Shown here piece by piece: positions 16,793-26,562 of a DNA stretch of 54,586 nt. The notes beneath the pieces are model-generated. The model had not been told where the DNA came from and ran no database searches. It worked only from the letters and a program-made list of their open reading frames with translations. The stretch's first letter is position 1, and each line of letters opens with the position of its first letter. This stretch comes from Flavobacteriales bacterium (GTDB lineage: Bacteria; Bacteroidota; Bacteroidia; Flavobacteriales_D; Sanyastnellaceae): positions 1 through 54,586 of the forward strand of contig JADHLY010000008.1 of the NCBI GenBank assembly GCA_016780385.1, written 5' to 3'. Position numbers and translations under genes: made by a program.

Positions 16793-19555
16793 ATGGATCT
16801 GCATTCCCACCTGAGCAACGCCGAGCCGGCCGCCATTGAAGCGCTCTATCGGCAGTTCCTCGACGACCCCAACTCGGTCGATTCGACCTGGCGTCACTTT
16901 TTTCTCGGTTTTGATTTCGCCCAGCGCGTCTACGGTGAAGACGCCCTTGAGGCGGGCACTGCAGGAGGCACTTCAACCAGCGGAGGCGCTCCTGTGGCCC
17001 CCAAGGAATTCCGCGTCATCAACCTGATCCACGCCTACCGGACCCGGGGACACTTGTTTACCAAGACCAATCCGGTCCGCGCCCGGCGGGACTACAGTCC
17101 AGACCTCAGCATCGGTCATTTCGGGCTCGAGGAGGCCGACCTCGACACGGTGTTTGAGGCGGGCAGTGAAGTCGGCATTGGGGCTGCCCCTCTGCGCGAC
17201 ATCATCGAGCACCTCCAGGAGACTTACTGCCATTCGATCGGCATCGAGTACATGTACATCCGGGAGCCGGAGCGCTGGAACTGGTTCAAGGACCACATTG
17301 AGCTGGCCAACCGCCCTGTGCTCAGTGAGGCGGAGAAGAAGCAGGTGTTCAAGAAGCTCAACCAGGCCACCGTCTTCGAGGAGTTCCTCCAAAAGAAATT
17401 TGTGGGCCAGAAGCGTTTCAGTGTGGAAGGGGGGGAGAGCCTCTTGCCCGCTTTGGACGCCATTGTGGAGCGGGGCAGCGAGTTGGGTGCCAAGGAGTTC
17501 ATCATCGGGATGGCACACCGCGGCCGCTTGAACACCCTCGCGCACATCCTCAACAAGCCGTACACCGACATCTTCGAGGAGTTTGCTGGCAAGGCCTACG
17601 ATCACGGAGAGGAATTTGATGGTGACGTGAAGTACCACATGGGCTACAGCACGGATATCGTGGCCGATACGGGTGTGCCGGTGCACATCACCTTGGCGCC
17701 AAACCCGTCTCACCTCGAGGCGGTTGACCCTGTGGTCGAAGGCATCGCCCGGGCCCGAATTGACCGGGAGCACAAAAGCGAAGACGCCGTAGTGCCCATT
17801 CTCGTGCACGGAGATGCGGCCGTGGCGGGACAGGGCGTGGTGTACGAAGTCGTCCAGATGGCCGAGCTTGACGGTTACCGTGCAGGGGGGACCATCCACC
17901 TTGTGGTCAACAACCAAGTCGGTTTTACCACCAACTACCTCGACGCCCGGACGAGCATCTATTGCACAGATGTGGCCAAGGCGACGCATTGTCCGGTGTT
18001 TCATGTCAATGCTGACGACGCTGAAGCCGTGGTAACGGCCGTTCGCATTGCCCTCGAATACCGCCAGCGTTGGCACCGAGACGTCTTTATCGACCTGCTC
18101 GGATACCGCAAATACGGGCACAACGAAGGCGACGAGCCCAAGTTCACCCAGCCCAAGCTGTACAAGGCCATCCAACAGCACCCCAACGCCCGAGAGCTCT
18201 ACCTCCAGCAATTGGAAGGCGAAGGCACCTTGGACCGCGCCACGGCGGACACCATGCGGGCCGAAGTGGAGGGCCAGCTTGACGCTGCCATGGAAGCGGC
18301 CAAGTCCAGCGAGAAGATTCACGTGACCAACTTCCTTGAGAAGCTGTGGGGCGATTACCGGGTGAAGCAGGCCGGCGACGACGCCATGGAAGTTTGGACC
18401 GGCTTTGACCGGGAAAGGCTGGGCCGTCTGGCCGAAGCGCTGTGCAGCTTGCCCGAGGACAAGAAGTACTTCCGGAAGGTCATGAAGCTCTTCAAGGACC
18501 GCCAGACCATGATCGCGGAGGACCGCCTGGATTGGGGCCTCGGTGAATTGCTCGCATACGGGACGCTGCTCGTCGAAGGGCACCCGGTCAGGGTCAGCGG
18601 CCAAGATGTGGAGCGCGGCACCTTCAGCCACCGCCATGCCGTGGTCAAGGCCGAAGACACCGAGGAGGAGCGCATCCCGCTGAACCACCTCGAAGAAGGT
18701 CAGGAACAGCTTTCCATCTACAACTCCCACCTTAGTGAGTACGGGGTGATGGGCTTCGACTTCGGCTATGCTTATGGCACGCCAGAAGGCCTGACCATCT
18801 GGGAGGCGCAGTTCGGCGACTTCAACAACGGCGCCCAGATCATCATCGACCAGTTCCTCTCCGCGGGCGAGGACAAGTGGAATGCGCCCAACGGCCTGAC
18901 GCTCTTCCTGCCCCACGGCTACGAAGGCATGGGCAGCGAGCACTCCAGTGGTCGCATGGAGCGCTATCTCCAATTGTGCGCCCAGGACAACATGCAGGTG
19001 GCCAATCCGACAACGCCGGCGAACCACTTCCACCTGCTGCGCCGTCAGGTGTTGCGGCCTTTCAGGAAGCCGCTCGTGGTGTTCACCCCCAAAAAATTGC
19101 TGCGCTACCCCGATGCGGTGAGCACCATGGCGGACCTCGCTGAAGGGCGCTTCAAGCCCGTCATTGACGACCCCCAGCGCGGAGGCAGCTCAGCGGATAG
19201 CGTCAAGCACGTGGTCCTGTGTTCCGGTAAATTCTACTACGATTTGCTCGAGGAGCGCAAGAAGCGGGTGCAGGCCGGTGAAATGGACACTTTGGCCTTG
19301 GTTCGTCTAGAACAACTGTACCCATTCCCCACCGCCGAACTCGGTGCCGTCCTCGATCGCTATGAGGAGGCGACACTGTGTTGGGCCCAAGAGGAGCCCG
19401 CCAACATGGGTGCCTTTGCCCACCTCCACCGATTCGGTCCAGGTGTTACCCAGTTTTTCTCGCGTCCAGAGTCCGCAAGTCCCGCATCCGGCAGTCCGGT
19501 CGTGCACGCGGAGCGCCATCAAGCGATCATCGATTCTGTGTTCAACTTGGGTTGA
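16793..19555 (+). CDS. sucA: 2-oxoglutarate dehydrogenase E1 component
   Basis: The 920-residue thiamine-diphosphate enzyme would decarboxylate 2-oxoglutarate in the TCA cycle. It begins MDLHSHLSNAEPAAIEALY, the E2-binding N-terminal motif seen in SucA. IGMAHRGRLNTLAHI, PNPSHLEAVDPVVEG, LVHGDAAVAGQGVVYE and RKYGHNEGDEPKFTQP are catalytic and cofactor-site signatures. The C terminus has FLPHGYEGMGSEHSSGRMER. A GTG at 16745 would add 16 unrelated residues, so the ATG at 16793 is preferred. It forms a pair with sucB 45 nt downstream; the E3 subunit is probably LpdA at 8346. Confidence 0.97.
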   Translation: MDLHSHLSNAEPAAIEALYRQFLDDPNSVDSTWRHFFLGFDFAQRVYGEDALEAGTAGGTSTSGGAPVAPKEFRVINLIHAYRTRGHLFTKTNPVRARRDYSPDLSIGHFGLEEADLDTVFEAGSEVGIGAAPLRDIIEHLQETYCHSIGIEYMYIREPERWNWFKDHIELANRPVLSEAEKKQVFKKLNQATVFEEFLQKKFVGQKRFSVEGGESLLPALDAIVERGSELGAKEFIIGMAHRGRLNTLAHILNKPYTDIFEEFAGKAYDHGEEFDGDVKYHMGYSTDIVADTGVPVHITLAPNPSHLEAVDPVVEGIARARIDREHKSEDAVVPILVHGDAAVAGQGVVYEVVQMAELDGYRAGGTIHLVVNNQVGFTTNYLDARTSIYCTDVAKATHCPVFHVNADDAEAVVTAVRIALEYRQRWHRDVFIDLLGYRKYGHNEGDEPKFTQPKLYKAIQQHPNARELYLQQLEGEGTLDRATADTMRAEVEGQLDAAMEAAKSSEKIHVTNFLEKLWGDYRVKQAGDDAMEVWTGFDRERLGRLAEALCSLPEDKKYFRKVMKLFKDRQTMIAEDRLDWGLGELLAYGTLLVEGHPVRVSGQDVERGTFSHRHAVVKAEDTEEERIPLNHLEEGQEQLSIYNSHLSEYGVMGFDFGYAYGTPEGLTIWEAQFGDFNNGAQIIIDQFLSAGEDKWNAPNGLTLFLPHGYEGMGSEHSSGRMERYLQLCAQDNMQVANPTTPANHFHLLRRQVLRPFRKPLVVFTPKKLLRYPDAVSTMADLAEGRFKPVIDDPQRGGSSADSVKHVVLCSGKFYYDLLEERKKRVQAGEMDTLALVRLEQLYPFPTAELGAVLDRYEEATLCWAQEEPANMGAFAHLHRFGPGVTQFFSRPESASPASGSPVVHAERHQAIIDSVFNLG

Positions 19556-19600
19556 CGACCTTGGTCCCTCTACAACGATTCATCCCCACATTCAGCTCCC

Positions 19601-20866
19601 ATGCCCATCCTTGAAATGAAGGTCCCCAGTCCAGGGGAGTCCATCTCGGAAGTGGAAATCGCCACGTGGTTGGTGTCCGACGGTGATTACGTCTTCAAAG
19701 ACCAGGCCATCGCGGAAGTCGACAGCGACAAGGCCACCCTCGAATTGCCCGCTGAGGCCGCCGGAACCATTACCCTCAAGGCGGAAGAAGGCGACGCCGT
19801 CGCGGTGGGCGCTGTGGTCTGCTTGATCGACACCGATGCAGAGGCTCCGGCCGATGCCGCTCCCCCAGCGGCGGCACCTGCCCCTGCCAAGGCCGCACCT
19901 GCACCCACACCTGCACCCGCACCGGCTCCCGCTGCGGCACCTGCTCCCGCGGCGACGGGCCATGCAGCAGGCCATCCCTCTCCGGCTGCGCGCAAGCACA
20001 TGGACGAGGCCGGTTTGACGGCAGCACAAGTGCACGGCACGGGTCCTGGTGGTCGGATTTTGAAGCAAGACGTACTCGCGGCTTTGGCCAAGGGTGTGCC
20101 CCAACCCCAACTGCCGGGCGCAGGGTGGTCAGGCAGCCGTGAAGTGCGCCGCGAAAAGATGAGCATGCTGCGCCGCAAGGTGGCGGAGCGCCTCGTAGGC
20201 GTCAAGAACGAGACCGCCATGCTGACCACCTTCAACGAGGTGGACATGAAGCCCATCATGGACCTCCGGAAGAAGTACAAGAACCAGTTCAAGGAGACCC
20301 ATGGCGTCGGGCTCGGATTCATGGGCTTCTTTACCAAGGCGGTGACCGCTGCGCTGGAGCTTTATCCCGCGGTCAACGCCATGATCGACGGCAAGGAAAT
20401 GGTCTTGCATGACTATGCCGACATCGGCATCGCCGTGAGCTCGCCCAAGGGCCTCATGGTGCCGGTGGTGCGAAACGCCGAATCCATGACCCTCGATCAA
20501 ATTGAGGCGGAGATCAAGCGGCTCGCCATCCGGGCTCGGGACGGTGAAATCACCGTTGATGAGATGACAGGGGGCACCTTTACCATCACCAACGGAGGGG
20601 TGTTCGGCTCCATGTTGTCCACCCCCATCATCAACCCTCCTCAGAGCGCCATCCTCGGGATGCACAACATCGTCGAACGGCCTGTGGCCATCAACGGCCA
20701 AGTGGAGGTCAGGCCCATCATGTATGTGGCGCTGAGCTACGATCACCGGATCATCGACGGCAAGGAAAGCGTCAGCTTCTTGGTGGCGGTGAAGGAGATG
20801 CTGGAGAATCCAGAGCGCATGCTCTTTGGTTCGAAGGACCCGATGGAAGTCTTGCTCGGCCTCTAA
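19601..20866 (+). CDS. sucB: Dihydrolipoyllysine succinyltransferase (E2)
   Basis: This E2 core subunit (421 residues) transfers succinyl from lipoyl to CoA. The N-terminal lipoyl domain ends with [13 protein letters not shown], where the lysine carries lipoate (about K44). An Ala/Pro-rich linker spans about residues 85-122. A peripheral subunit-binding domain follows ([26 protein letters not shown]). The catalytic domain has [39 protein letters not shown] and [19 protein letters not shown] with the active-site His. One lipoyl domain is present. The gene converges on rodA across a 43-bp gap. Confidence 0.97.
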   Translation: MPILEMKVPSPGESISEVEIATWLVSDGDYVFKDQAIAEVDSDKATLELPAEAAGTITLKAEEGDAVAVGAVVCLIDTDAEAPADAAPPAAAPAPAKAAPAPTPAPAPAPAAAPAPAATGHAAGHPSPAARKHMDEAGLTAAQVHGTGPGGRILKQDVLAALAKGVPQPQLPGAGWSGSREVRREKMSMLRRKVAERLVGVKNETAMLTTFNEVDMKPIMDLRKKYKNQFKETHGVGLGFMGFFTKAVTAALELYPAVNAMIDGKEMVLHDYADIGIAVSSPKGLMVPVVRNAESMTLDQIEAEIKRLAIRARDGEITVDEMTGGTFTITNGGVFGSMLSTPIINPPQSAILGMHNIVERPVAINGQVEVRPIMYVALSYDHRIIDGKESVSFLVAVKEMLENPERMLFGSKDPMEVLLGL

Positions 20867-20886
20867 AGTCCTACGCCGTATCGTTT

Positions 20887-20902
20887 GAGGCCGATGGGCC
20901 TC
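20887..20902. terminator. Short hairpin between convergent sucB and rodA
   Basis: GAGGCC (20887-20892) and GGCCTC (20897-20902) form a 6-bp stem with a GATG loop between the convergent stops. There is no strong T-run on either side, only scattered T residues. It may be a weak terminator or simply a local dyad. Confidence 0.35.
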
Positions 20903-20909
20903 CTTGTCG

Positions 20910-22229
20910 TCAGCGGAGGACGCTGAATCGCTCGGCGTCCAGCCGCAGAAGGATGGCGATCATCAGCGCGAACGCCATAAAGCTGGACCCGCCATAGCTC
21001 ATGAAGGGCAAGGGGATGCCGATGACCGGTGCCAGCCCCAGCACCATGCCCACATTGATGAGCATGTGCATGAACAGAATGCCCCCAACGCCATAGGCAT
21101 AGACGCGCGTGAAGGCACTGCGTTGTCGCTCTGCCAGGAAGAGGATGCGGAGGATGAAACCCGCGAACAGGATGAGGAAGATGGTCGAGCCGACGAGCCC
21201 CCATTCCTCCGACCAGGTGCAGAAAATGAAATCGGTTTCCTGCTCAGGGACGAAACCGTAGCCTGTCATGTGGCCGTTGCGCCAACCCATGCCCGTCCAA
21301 CCCCCGGACCCGATGGCGGTCTTGGCATGTCGGATGTTGTAGTCGGCGTCAGGGTTGTCGACCTCCAGTCCAAACAGCACTTGGATGCGCTCCCGCTGGT
21401 GGGGGCGCAACACTTCTTCTAACGCGAGGTGCATGGCGATGGAAAACACCAGCGCAGCGAGGGCAGAAGCGATCGCACGCGTGGTGATCCGGGCCCTGTA
21501 ACGGGGCAGCGTCGCATTGCGCAAGAGCAGGATGCCCCCAGCTCCAATGGCCAGAAACAGCAACCAAAACCGGTAGATCCCATTGGCCTCACCCACCACT
21601 GGATAGGTCAGGTCACCGGCGCCGGAGAGGATGGTCAATACCGCCATGACCACGGCCGCGAAACCCACGATGAGCACAGCGCCAGACAGTCCTTCCCGGT
21701 ACATGGCAAACACAAATCCGAGGAACACCAGCACGGTTCCTGCATCGGGCTGGAGCAGGATGAGGCCGGCGGGGATCCCCACGATGACCGCGGCCCGCAG
21801 GCGTTGCCCAAAGGCCTTGAGCCCCCCTTCCTTGGAGCAATACCAGGCCAGCGCGAGCGCTGCGCCCATCTTGGCGAATTCCGAGGGTTGAATGCCAAAT
21901 CCTCCGACGCCAAACCAAGACCGGGCGCCCCCCACTTTTTTGCCGATGACCAACACCAGGCTGCAGAGCAGCAGTTGCGCACCGTAGTTGAGCCAAGCTG
22001 TGCGGATGAAGAAGGTGCCCTCAATTTGAAGGATCAGAAAGCCCACCAGCAGGCTGACCAGCAGCCAGAGTCCTTGTTTGCCATGCAATGTGCCCAGGCC
22101 CCATTCTACAGGTCCGTCAGGTCCCGTCGCCGCCGAGATCAGGTTGAACCATCCCAATCCCGCCAAGGCGAGGAAGAGGACGATGGTCAGGCCATCGATG
22201 TTGCGCAGTATGTCGGAATTCCGCGTCAT
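20910..22229 (-). CDS. rodA: Peptidoglycan glycosyltransferase RodA (SEDS family)
   Basis: RodA polymerises lipid II into glycan strands during elongation, acting with PBP2. The 439-residue protein has about ten membrane helices. SEDS signatures visible include GGARSWFGVGGFGIQPSEFAKMGAALAL (written as overlapping motifs: ARSWFG, QPSEFAK), LLQPDAGTVLVFLG, and the C-terminal LFMHMLINVGMVLGLAPVIGIPLPF (HMLINVGM, GIPLPF). SYGGSS is the usual C-terminal loop. The insertion between the middle helices is longer than in E. coli RodA. The start overlaps the mrdA stop (ATGA), and it is the last gene of the mreBCD-mrdA-rodA operon. Confidence 0.95.
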   Translation of the reverse strand: MTRNSDILRNIDGLTIVLFLALAGLGWFNLISAATGPDGPVEWGLGTLHGKQGLWLLVSLLVGFLILQIEGTFFIRTAWLNYGAQLLLCSLVLVIGKKVGGARSWFGVGGFGIQPSEFAKMGAALALAWYCSKEGGLKAFGQRLRAAVIVGIPAGLILLQPDAGTVLVFLGFVFAMYREGLSGAVLIVGFAAVVMAVLTILSGAGDLTYPVVGEANGIYRFWLLFLAIGAGGILLLRNATLPRYRARITTRAIASALAALVFSIAMHLALEEVLRPHQRERIQVLFGLEVDNPDADYNIRHAKTAIGSGGWTGMGWRNGHMTGYGFVPEQETDFIFCTWSEEWGLVGSTIFLILFAGFILRILFLAERQRSAFTRVYAYGVGGILFMHMLINVGMVLGLAPVIGIPLPFMSYGGSSFMAFALMIAILLRLDAERFSVLR

Positions 22230-24100
22230 GGGGATTCAGGCTGTGCGTCCATCACGGGAACAGCCTCGGCTGTGGCCGGCTCGGGTTCGGGATAGGGGTC
22301 CGTCAGGTCTGCTTCCAAGATTCGGTTCAACCGGTTGACATTGGCCACCGACCCGGTGAGGTATTGCTCAATCAGCAAGGCTGCAATGGGGGCTGCCCAT
22401 TGCCCTCCGAATCCCGCATTTTCCACATAGACGCTGACGGCAATCTGCGGATTGTCCTCGGGTGCAAAGGCGATGAATACAGAGTGGTCCTTGCGCGGCT
22501 CATCCTGCACGGTGCCGGTTTTTCCGCATACCGCAATGCCATCAATGCGTGCGCGCCTTCCGGTACCGGACGGGTCTTCGACCACCTGGCGCATGGCCTT
22601 GATCACCGGTTCGAAGTGGACGGCATCGACTTCGGTGTCCATCCGGAGCCCCAATCCTGAGGGCTTGCCCATGTTGCCCACAGATCGGATGAAGTGCGGT
22701 GTTCGGTACCAACCTCTGTTGGCGAGGGTCGCGGCCAGGTTGGCCATTTGAAGCGGGGTGGTCAGCAGCTCTCCTTCGCCGATTGAAATGGAGTAAATGG
22801 TGCCAAAATCCCAACTGCCCTTCCCATAGACGCCATCGTAGTAGGCACTGCCGGGGATGTTGCCCTTGGAAGTGCCTGGAAGCCTTCCTCCAAGGTTGGT
22901 CCCGAATCCAAAGGCCATGACGCGGTTCCGCCAAGCGTCAAGACCAGCCGCTGCCCGCTCAAACCGGTCTTTCCCGTCGGCGGAATTGACCACGCGCTGC
23001 ATCACTTTGTAGAAATAAGGGTTGCAGCTGTGAATCACCGCATTGCTCAAGTTGTCTTGCGTGTGTGGGCCATGACAACCAATGATGCTGCGGTCGCACA
23101 CAAACCGGGTGTTGGGTCGAATCTCCCCTTCGTCCAAGGCCACAAGGCCCTGTACCATTTTCCAAATTGACCCCGGGCGGTAGGTGGCTTTGACGGCGCG
23201 GTTGAACAGCGGCTTGTCCGGATCCGCCATGAGCGCGTTGTAGGTCTTGCCTCGCTGGGAACCCACAAGCAGATCGGGATCGAATCCCGGGGCGGAGACC
23301 ATGGCGAGCACCTCGCCCGATTTGGGTTCAATGGCCACAACACTGCCCTTTTTCTGCTGCATGAGGCGCTCTGCAAACGCCTGCAAGTCGCGGTCTAGCG
23401 TGAGGGTGAGGTCTTGCCCAGACTCGGCAGGCTTGTCATTGCCCTCTCCTGTGGCGGTGTCGCGCACCCGGTTCCGGGCATCGACGACCACGGATTCTCG
23501 TCCCTTGACGCCGCGCAATTCGAGCTCGTAAACCCGCTCCAATCCACTGCGGCCAATCCGGTCCCCCATGCGATAGAACGGATCGGAATTGAGATCGTCC
23601 CGCGACGCTTCCGCATATTCCCCGATGAGGTGGCCCGCGATGCCGTGGATGTGGTCACGCACGGGCCTTGTTCGGAAGGAAAACCCTGGAAACTGGTGGA
23701 CGGAAGCGGCCATACGGGCGTGTTCCACCACATCGATGCCCCTGCGGACATTGGATTTTTTGTATCGGCTGTAGCGCTTCGCCTTGGAGAGGGCCTCCTC
23801 GAGTTCCCCTATGGTCATGCCGGTCCAAGCGGCGGTTTTGGCGACGAAGGCGCTGTCCATTTCGGGCAATTCCCTGGGCAACACCATCAGGTCGTGCGCG
23901 GCACGCGACCCCACCAGCAATTCGCCATGACGGTCCAGGAGCAAGCCCCTGCTGGGCGGAATGGAGTGCCGGTCGCTGGTCAGGGTTGTGGCCTTTTCCT
24001 TCCACTCGGGCTGCCAAATCTGCAAGCTGAACAAGCGAAGGATGAAGGCGCCAGTGAAGAAGATCACCAACAACACCACTGTGCGGAACCGGACATCCAT
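22226..24100 (-). CDS. mrdA: Penicillin-binding protein 2 (transpeptidase)
   Basis: The 624-residue class B PBP crosslinks peptidoglycan in the elongasome. One N-terminal helix (about 7-25) anchors it. PSRGLLLDRHGELLV is the pedestal-domain signature. Transpeptidase motifs are SIWK (S311 nucleophile, K314), SCN (358-360) and KTGT in AVCGKTGTVQ. The open frame extends upstream into mreD, but ATG 24100 overlaps the mreD stop in an ATGA arrangement and starts just before the anchor helix, so I use it. The gene is embedded in the cell-shape operon. Confidence 0.95.
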   Translation of the reverse strand: MDVRFRTVVLLVIFFTGAFILRLFSLQIWQPEWKEKATTLTSDRHSIPPSRGLLLDRHGELLVGSRAAHDLMVLPRELPEMDSAFVAKTAAWTGMTIGELEEALSKAKRYSRYKKSNVRRGIDVVEHARMAASVHQFPGFSFRTRPVRDHIHGIAGHLIGEYAEASRDDLNSDPFYRMGDRIGRSGLERVYELELRGVKGRESVVVDARNRVRDTATGEGNDKPAESGQDLTLTLDRDLQAFAERLMQQKKGSVVAIEPKSGEVLAMVSAPGFDPDLLVGSQRGKTYNALMADPDKPLFNRAVKATYRPGSIWKMVQGLVALDEGEIRPNTRFVCDRSIIGCHGPHTQDNLSNAVIHSCNPYFYKVMQRVVNSADGKDRFERAAAGLDAWRNRVMAFGFGTNLGGRLPGTSKGNIPGSAYYDGVYGKGSWDFGTIYSISIGEGELLTTPLQMANLAATLANRGWYRTPHFIRSVGNMGKPSGLGLRMDTEVDAVHFEPVIKAMRQVVEDPSGTGRRARIDGIAVCGKTGTVQDEPRKDHSVFIAFAPEDNPQIAVSVYVENAGFGGQWAAPIAALLIEQYLTGSVANVNRLNRILEADLTDPYPEPEPATAEAVPVMDAQPESP

Positions 24101-24612
24101 CAGTGGGTGGGGTTGCGTCGGTCCGGAGTGTAGACCATCATGTGCAAGACCACGCAACACATGGTCGTGAAGGCCGCACTGGTCAGGCTGGGCAATATGG
24201 CACTCGGCAACAGCTGCCAATACCAATTGGACACGACCATCAGGACCAGGTGGTAGAGGACGGCAGCGATGAGGGTGAATCCAATCAGCCAACTCGAGCC
24301 CATGTCCTGCAGGGTCGGTCGGTCGGTGATTTCATAACCTTCTCGAGGAGAGAACAAGCGGTGCAAGGCAGGCAAGGCTCCACCCAACGCCGTTGCGGCA
24401 ACCATGTGCTGTCCGTAGGTTCCCAGCGCCACATCCAATCCCGTTCCCATTGCAAAACCACTGAGTAGCTTCAAAAAAGGACTGGCTTGGGGTGGAACGA
24501 GGAGCAAAGCCCACAGGGCCCACTCGGGCCGTGTCCATTCTCCAAATGGAGTCACATCCCTCAGAATGAAGGCCTGCAACAGCACCATCAGCAACATCCG
24601 GAGCGCGGTCAT
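24100..24612 (-). CDS. mreD: Rod-shape-determining protein MreD
   Basis: The 170-residue integral membrane protein has five to six hydrophobic stretches (for example LRMLLMVLLQAFIL, LWALLLVPPQ, GFTLIAAVLYHLVLMVV). MreD is poorly conserved in sequence, and the assignment rests on size, topology, the early FILRDVTPFG motif and its position between mreC and mrdA. It would couple MreC and MreB to the peptidoglycan synthases. Both ends overlap neighbours by ATGA. Confidence 0.85.
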   Translation of the reverse strand: MTALRMLLMVLLQAFILRDVTPFGEWTRPEWALWALLLVPPQASPFLKLLSGFAMGTGLDVALGTYGQHMVAATALGGALPALHRLFSPREGYEITDRPTLQDMGSSWLIGFTLIAAVLYHLVLMVVSNWYWQLLPSAILPSLTSAAFTTMCCVVLHMMVYTPDRRNPTH

Positions 24613-25421
24613 GGCTGCAGTTCAGGTTGTGCAAGGACGACCCGTTCAGAGTCGGCGCGGTGAATGATGAATTCGAGGTGTTGTGTGGCGTTGAAGTCCA
24701 CGGCAGAGGCTACACTGACTTTCATGAAGTCCGCGCCAGGCTTGCGTTCCGAGTCAATGACAGTGCCCAAGAGGACGTTCGGAGGGAAACGGAGATCATA
24801 CCCAGAGGTGAACACAGAGTCGCCCGGGGTGGCTTGCACGTGCCGGGGCACGTCATTGAGCTGCAATACGTTGACATCGCGGCCGTCCCAGCCCAATGAG
24901 GCCACGGGACCGCCTTTTCCGATCCGGCAGCTCCATGCGGTGCCACTGTGAAGCAAGGTCAAAATCCGACTGTGGCCTTCACCCACGTCCTCGACGGTAC
25001 CAAAAGCCGCGCCACCGGCCAACACCCCCATGCCTGGGGTGATGCCTTCTGCGCGCCCGGGCGTCGCCAATGAAAGCGTGTGGGGCTTGCCATCGGGTCC
25101 TTTGATGAGCATGCCGCTGCGCACAGACCACCCAAGCAAGGTGTCTTCACGCCAGGTGTCCGCCATGTTCATGGAAAGCAACTGAGACCTGAGTGCTGCA
25201 TTCTCAGCAGCGAGTTGGACGTTCTCTTCGGAGAGGTGCAGGTAGTTGGACCACTCATGCCGCTGCTCGTCAATCATAGAGGAGACCGCACCCGTTTTTT
25301 GAAACCAGCTGGAGCGTGCGGCGCCGTTGTTGCGCAACAGTACTGAGACCGACACCGCCATCAAGGCGATGAAGGTGAGGGTAAACGCGTTTCGTTGGAG
25401 GAGCAGCCAGAGGTTCCGCAT
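24609..25421 (-). CDS. mreC: Rod-shape-determining protein MreC
   Basis: The 270-residue bitopic protein has a short cytoplasmic N terminus, one helix at about 11-30, a coiled-coil dimerisation region (SNYLHLSEENVQLAAENAAL) and the periplasmic beta-rich core. NVLQLNDVPRHVQATPGDSVFTSGYDLRFPPNVLLGTVI covers the family motif GDxVxTSG (here GDSVFTSG). MreC scaffolds the elongasome in the periplasm. It lies 13 nt after mreB and overlaps mreD. Confidence 0.93.
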   Translation of the reverse strand: MRNLWLLLQRNAFTLTFIALMAVSVSVLLRNNGAARSSWFQKTGAVSSMIDEQRHEWSNYLHLSEENVQLAAENAALRSQLLSMNMADTWREDTLLGWSVRSGMLIKGPDGKPHTLSLATPGRAEGITPGMGVLAGGAAFGTVEDVGEGHSRILTLLHSGTAWSCRIGKGGPVASLGWDGRDVNVLQLNDVPRHVQATPGDSVFTSGYDLRFPPNVLLGTVIDSERKPGADFMKVSVASAVDFNATQHLEFIIHRADSERVVLAQPELQP

Positions 25422-25434
25422 CGGCAGACCGGCG

Positions 25435-26460
25435 TCACTCGCGCATCAGGAAGGCGAAATTCTCGACGTTTTTGAGGGCGATGGCCGTACCGCGTGCCAC
25501 GGCCCGCAAAGGCTCTTCAGCCACGTGCACCGGCAGTCTTGTCTTGGAACTGATCCGCTTGTCCAAGCCACGCAACAATGCGCCGCCACCCGCTAGGAAG
25601 ATGCCCGTCTTGTAGATGTCGGCCGACAGTTCAGGAGGGGTGTTCTCGAGGCAGCTCAGGATGGCCTCCTCAATCTTGGAGATGGACTTGTCCAACGCCA
25701 TCGCGATTTCGGCGTAGCTCACCTGGATCTCTTTCGGGATACCGGTCATCAGGTCGCGTCCCCGCACGGCGTAATCCTCTGGCGGCTCATCGAGCTCCGT
25801 CAAGGCACTCCCGACTTCGATTTTGATTTGCTCGGCCGTGCGCTCACCCACGAGGATGTTGTGCTGCCGGCGCATATACTCTTCGATGTCCTGCGTGAAT
25901 TCGTCACCGGCCACGCGGATGTTCTTGTCCGTGACAATGCCACCGAGGGCAATCACAGCGATTTCCGAAGTGCCACCGCCGATGTCGATGATCATGTTGC
26001 CCATGGGCTCTTCGACATCGATGCCGATTCCGATGGCGGCCGCCATGGGCTCGTGGATGAGGAAGACTTCCTTGGCACCGGCGTGTTCTGCGCTGTCTTT
26101 GACCGCGCGCTTCTCCACTTCAGTGATGCCCGAAGGGATGCAAATCACCATGCGCAGGGAAGGGTTGAACAAGCTTCTGCGGCGCTTGATCATGCGGATC
26201 ATGCCCTTGATCATGTCTTCCGCACTTTGGAAGTCCGCGATCACGCCGTCCTTGAGCGGTCGGACCGTTTTGATGTTCTCGTGGGTCTTGCCGTGCATCT
26301 GCTGGGCTTGACGCCCGATGGCCACGGTTTTGTTCGAGGCGCGATCCTTGGCAACAATGGAGGGTTCGTCCACCACCGCTTGATCTTCGTAGTAGATGAC
26401 AGTGTTGGCAGTCCCGAGATCGATGGCGATCTCCTGCATGAAGAAATTGAACAGGCCCAT
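25435..26460 (-). CDS. mreB: Cell-shape-determining actin homologue MreB
   Basis: The 341-residue bacterial actin forms membrane-bound filaments that orient wall synthesis. Visible signatures are the phosphate-1 loop IDLGTANT, CIPSGITEVEKRAVKDSAEHAGA, the phosphate-2 loop IDIGGGTSEIAVI, and the adenosine motif LAGGGALLRGL. Length and motifs fit the family. A CAAATTTG box (one mismatch to TAnnTTTG) ends 5 nt before the ATG, so the operon may have its own near-leaderless promoter downstream of purH. Confidence 0.97.
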   Translation of the reverse strand: MGLFNFFMQEIAIDLGTANTVIYYEDQAVVDEPSIVAKDRASNKTVAIGRQAQQMHGKTHENIKTVRPLKDGVIADFQSAEDMIKGMIRMIKRRRSLFNPSLRMVICIPSGITEVEKRAVKDSAEHAGAKEVFLIHEPMAAAIGIGIDVEEPMGNMIIDIGGGTSEIAVIALGGIVTDKNIRVAGDEFTQDIEEYMRRQHNILVGERTAEQIKIEVGSALTELDEPPEDYAVRGRDLMTGIPKEIQVSYAEIAMALDKSISKIEEAILSCLENTPPELSADIYKTGIFLAGGGALLRGLDKRISSKTRLPVHVAEEPLRAVARGTAIALKNVENFAFLMRE

Positions 26461-26562
26461 TGCTTCAAATTTGGTGTTTTAACGGGAGAAATCCGCGCTC
26501 TGTTGCGGAAGAATCAACACGTTAGACGGTGGATAAGCCCCGTTTTAGATTCCCTTGTGAAA

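Noticed and set aside
26461-26562. Possible riboswitch or leader structure ahead of mreB
   Set aside because: The gap has no stable long stem or known aptamer pattern that I can see; only a -7-like box near the mreB start is supported.
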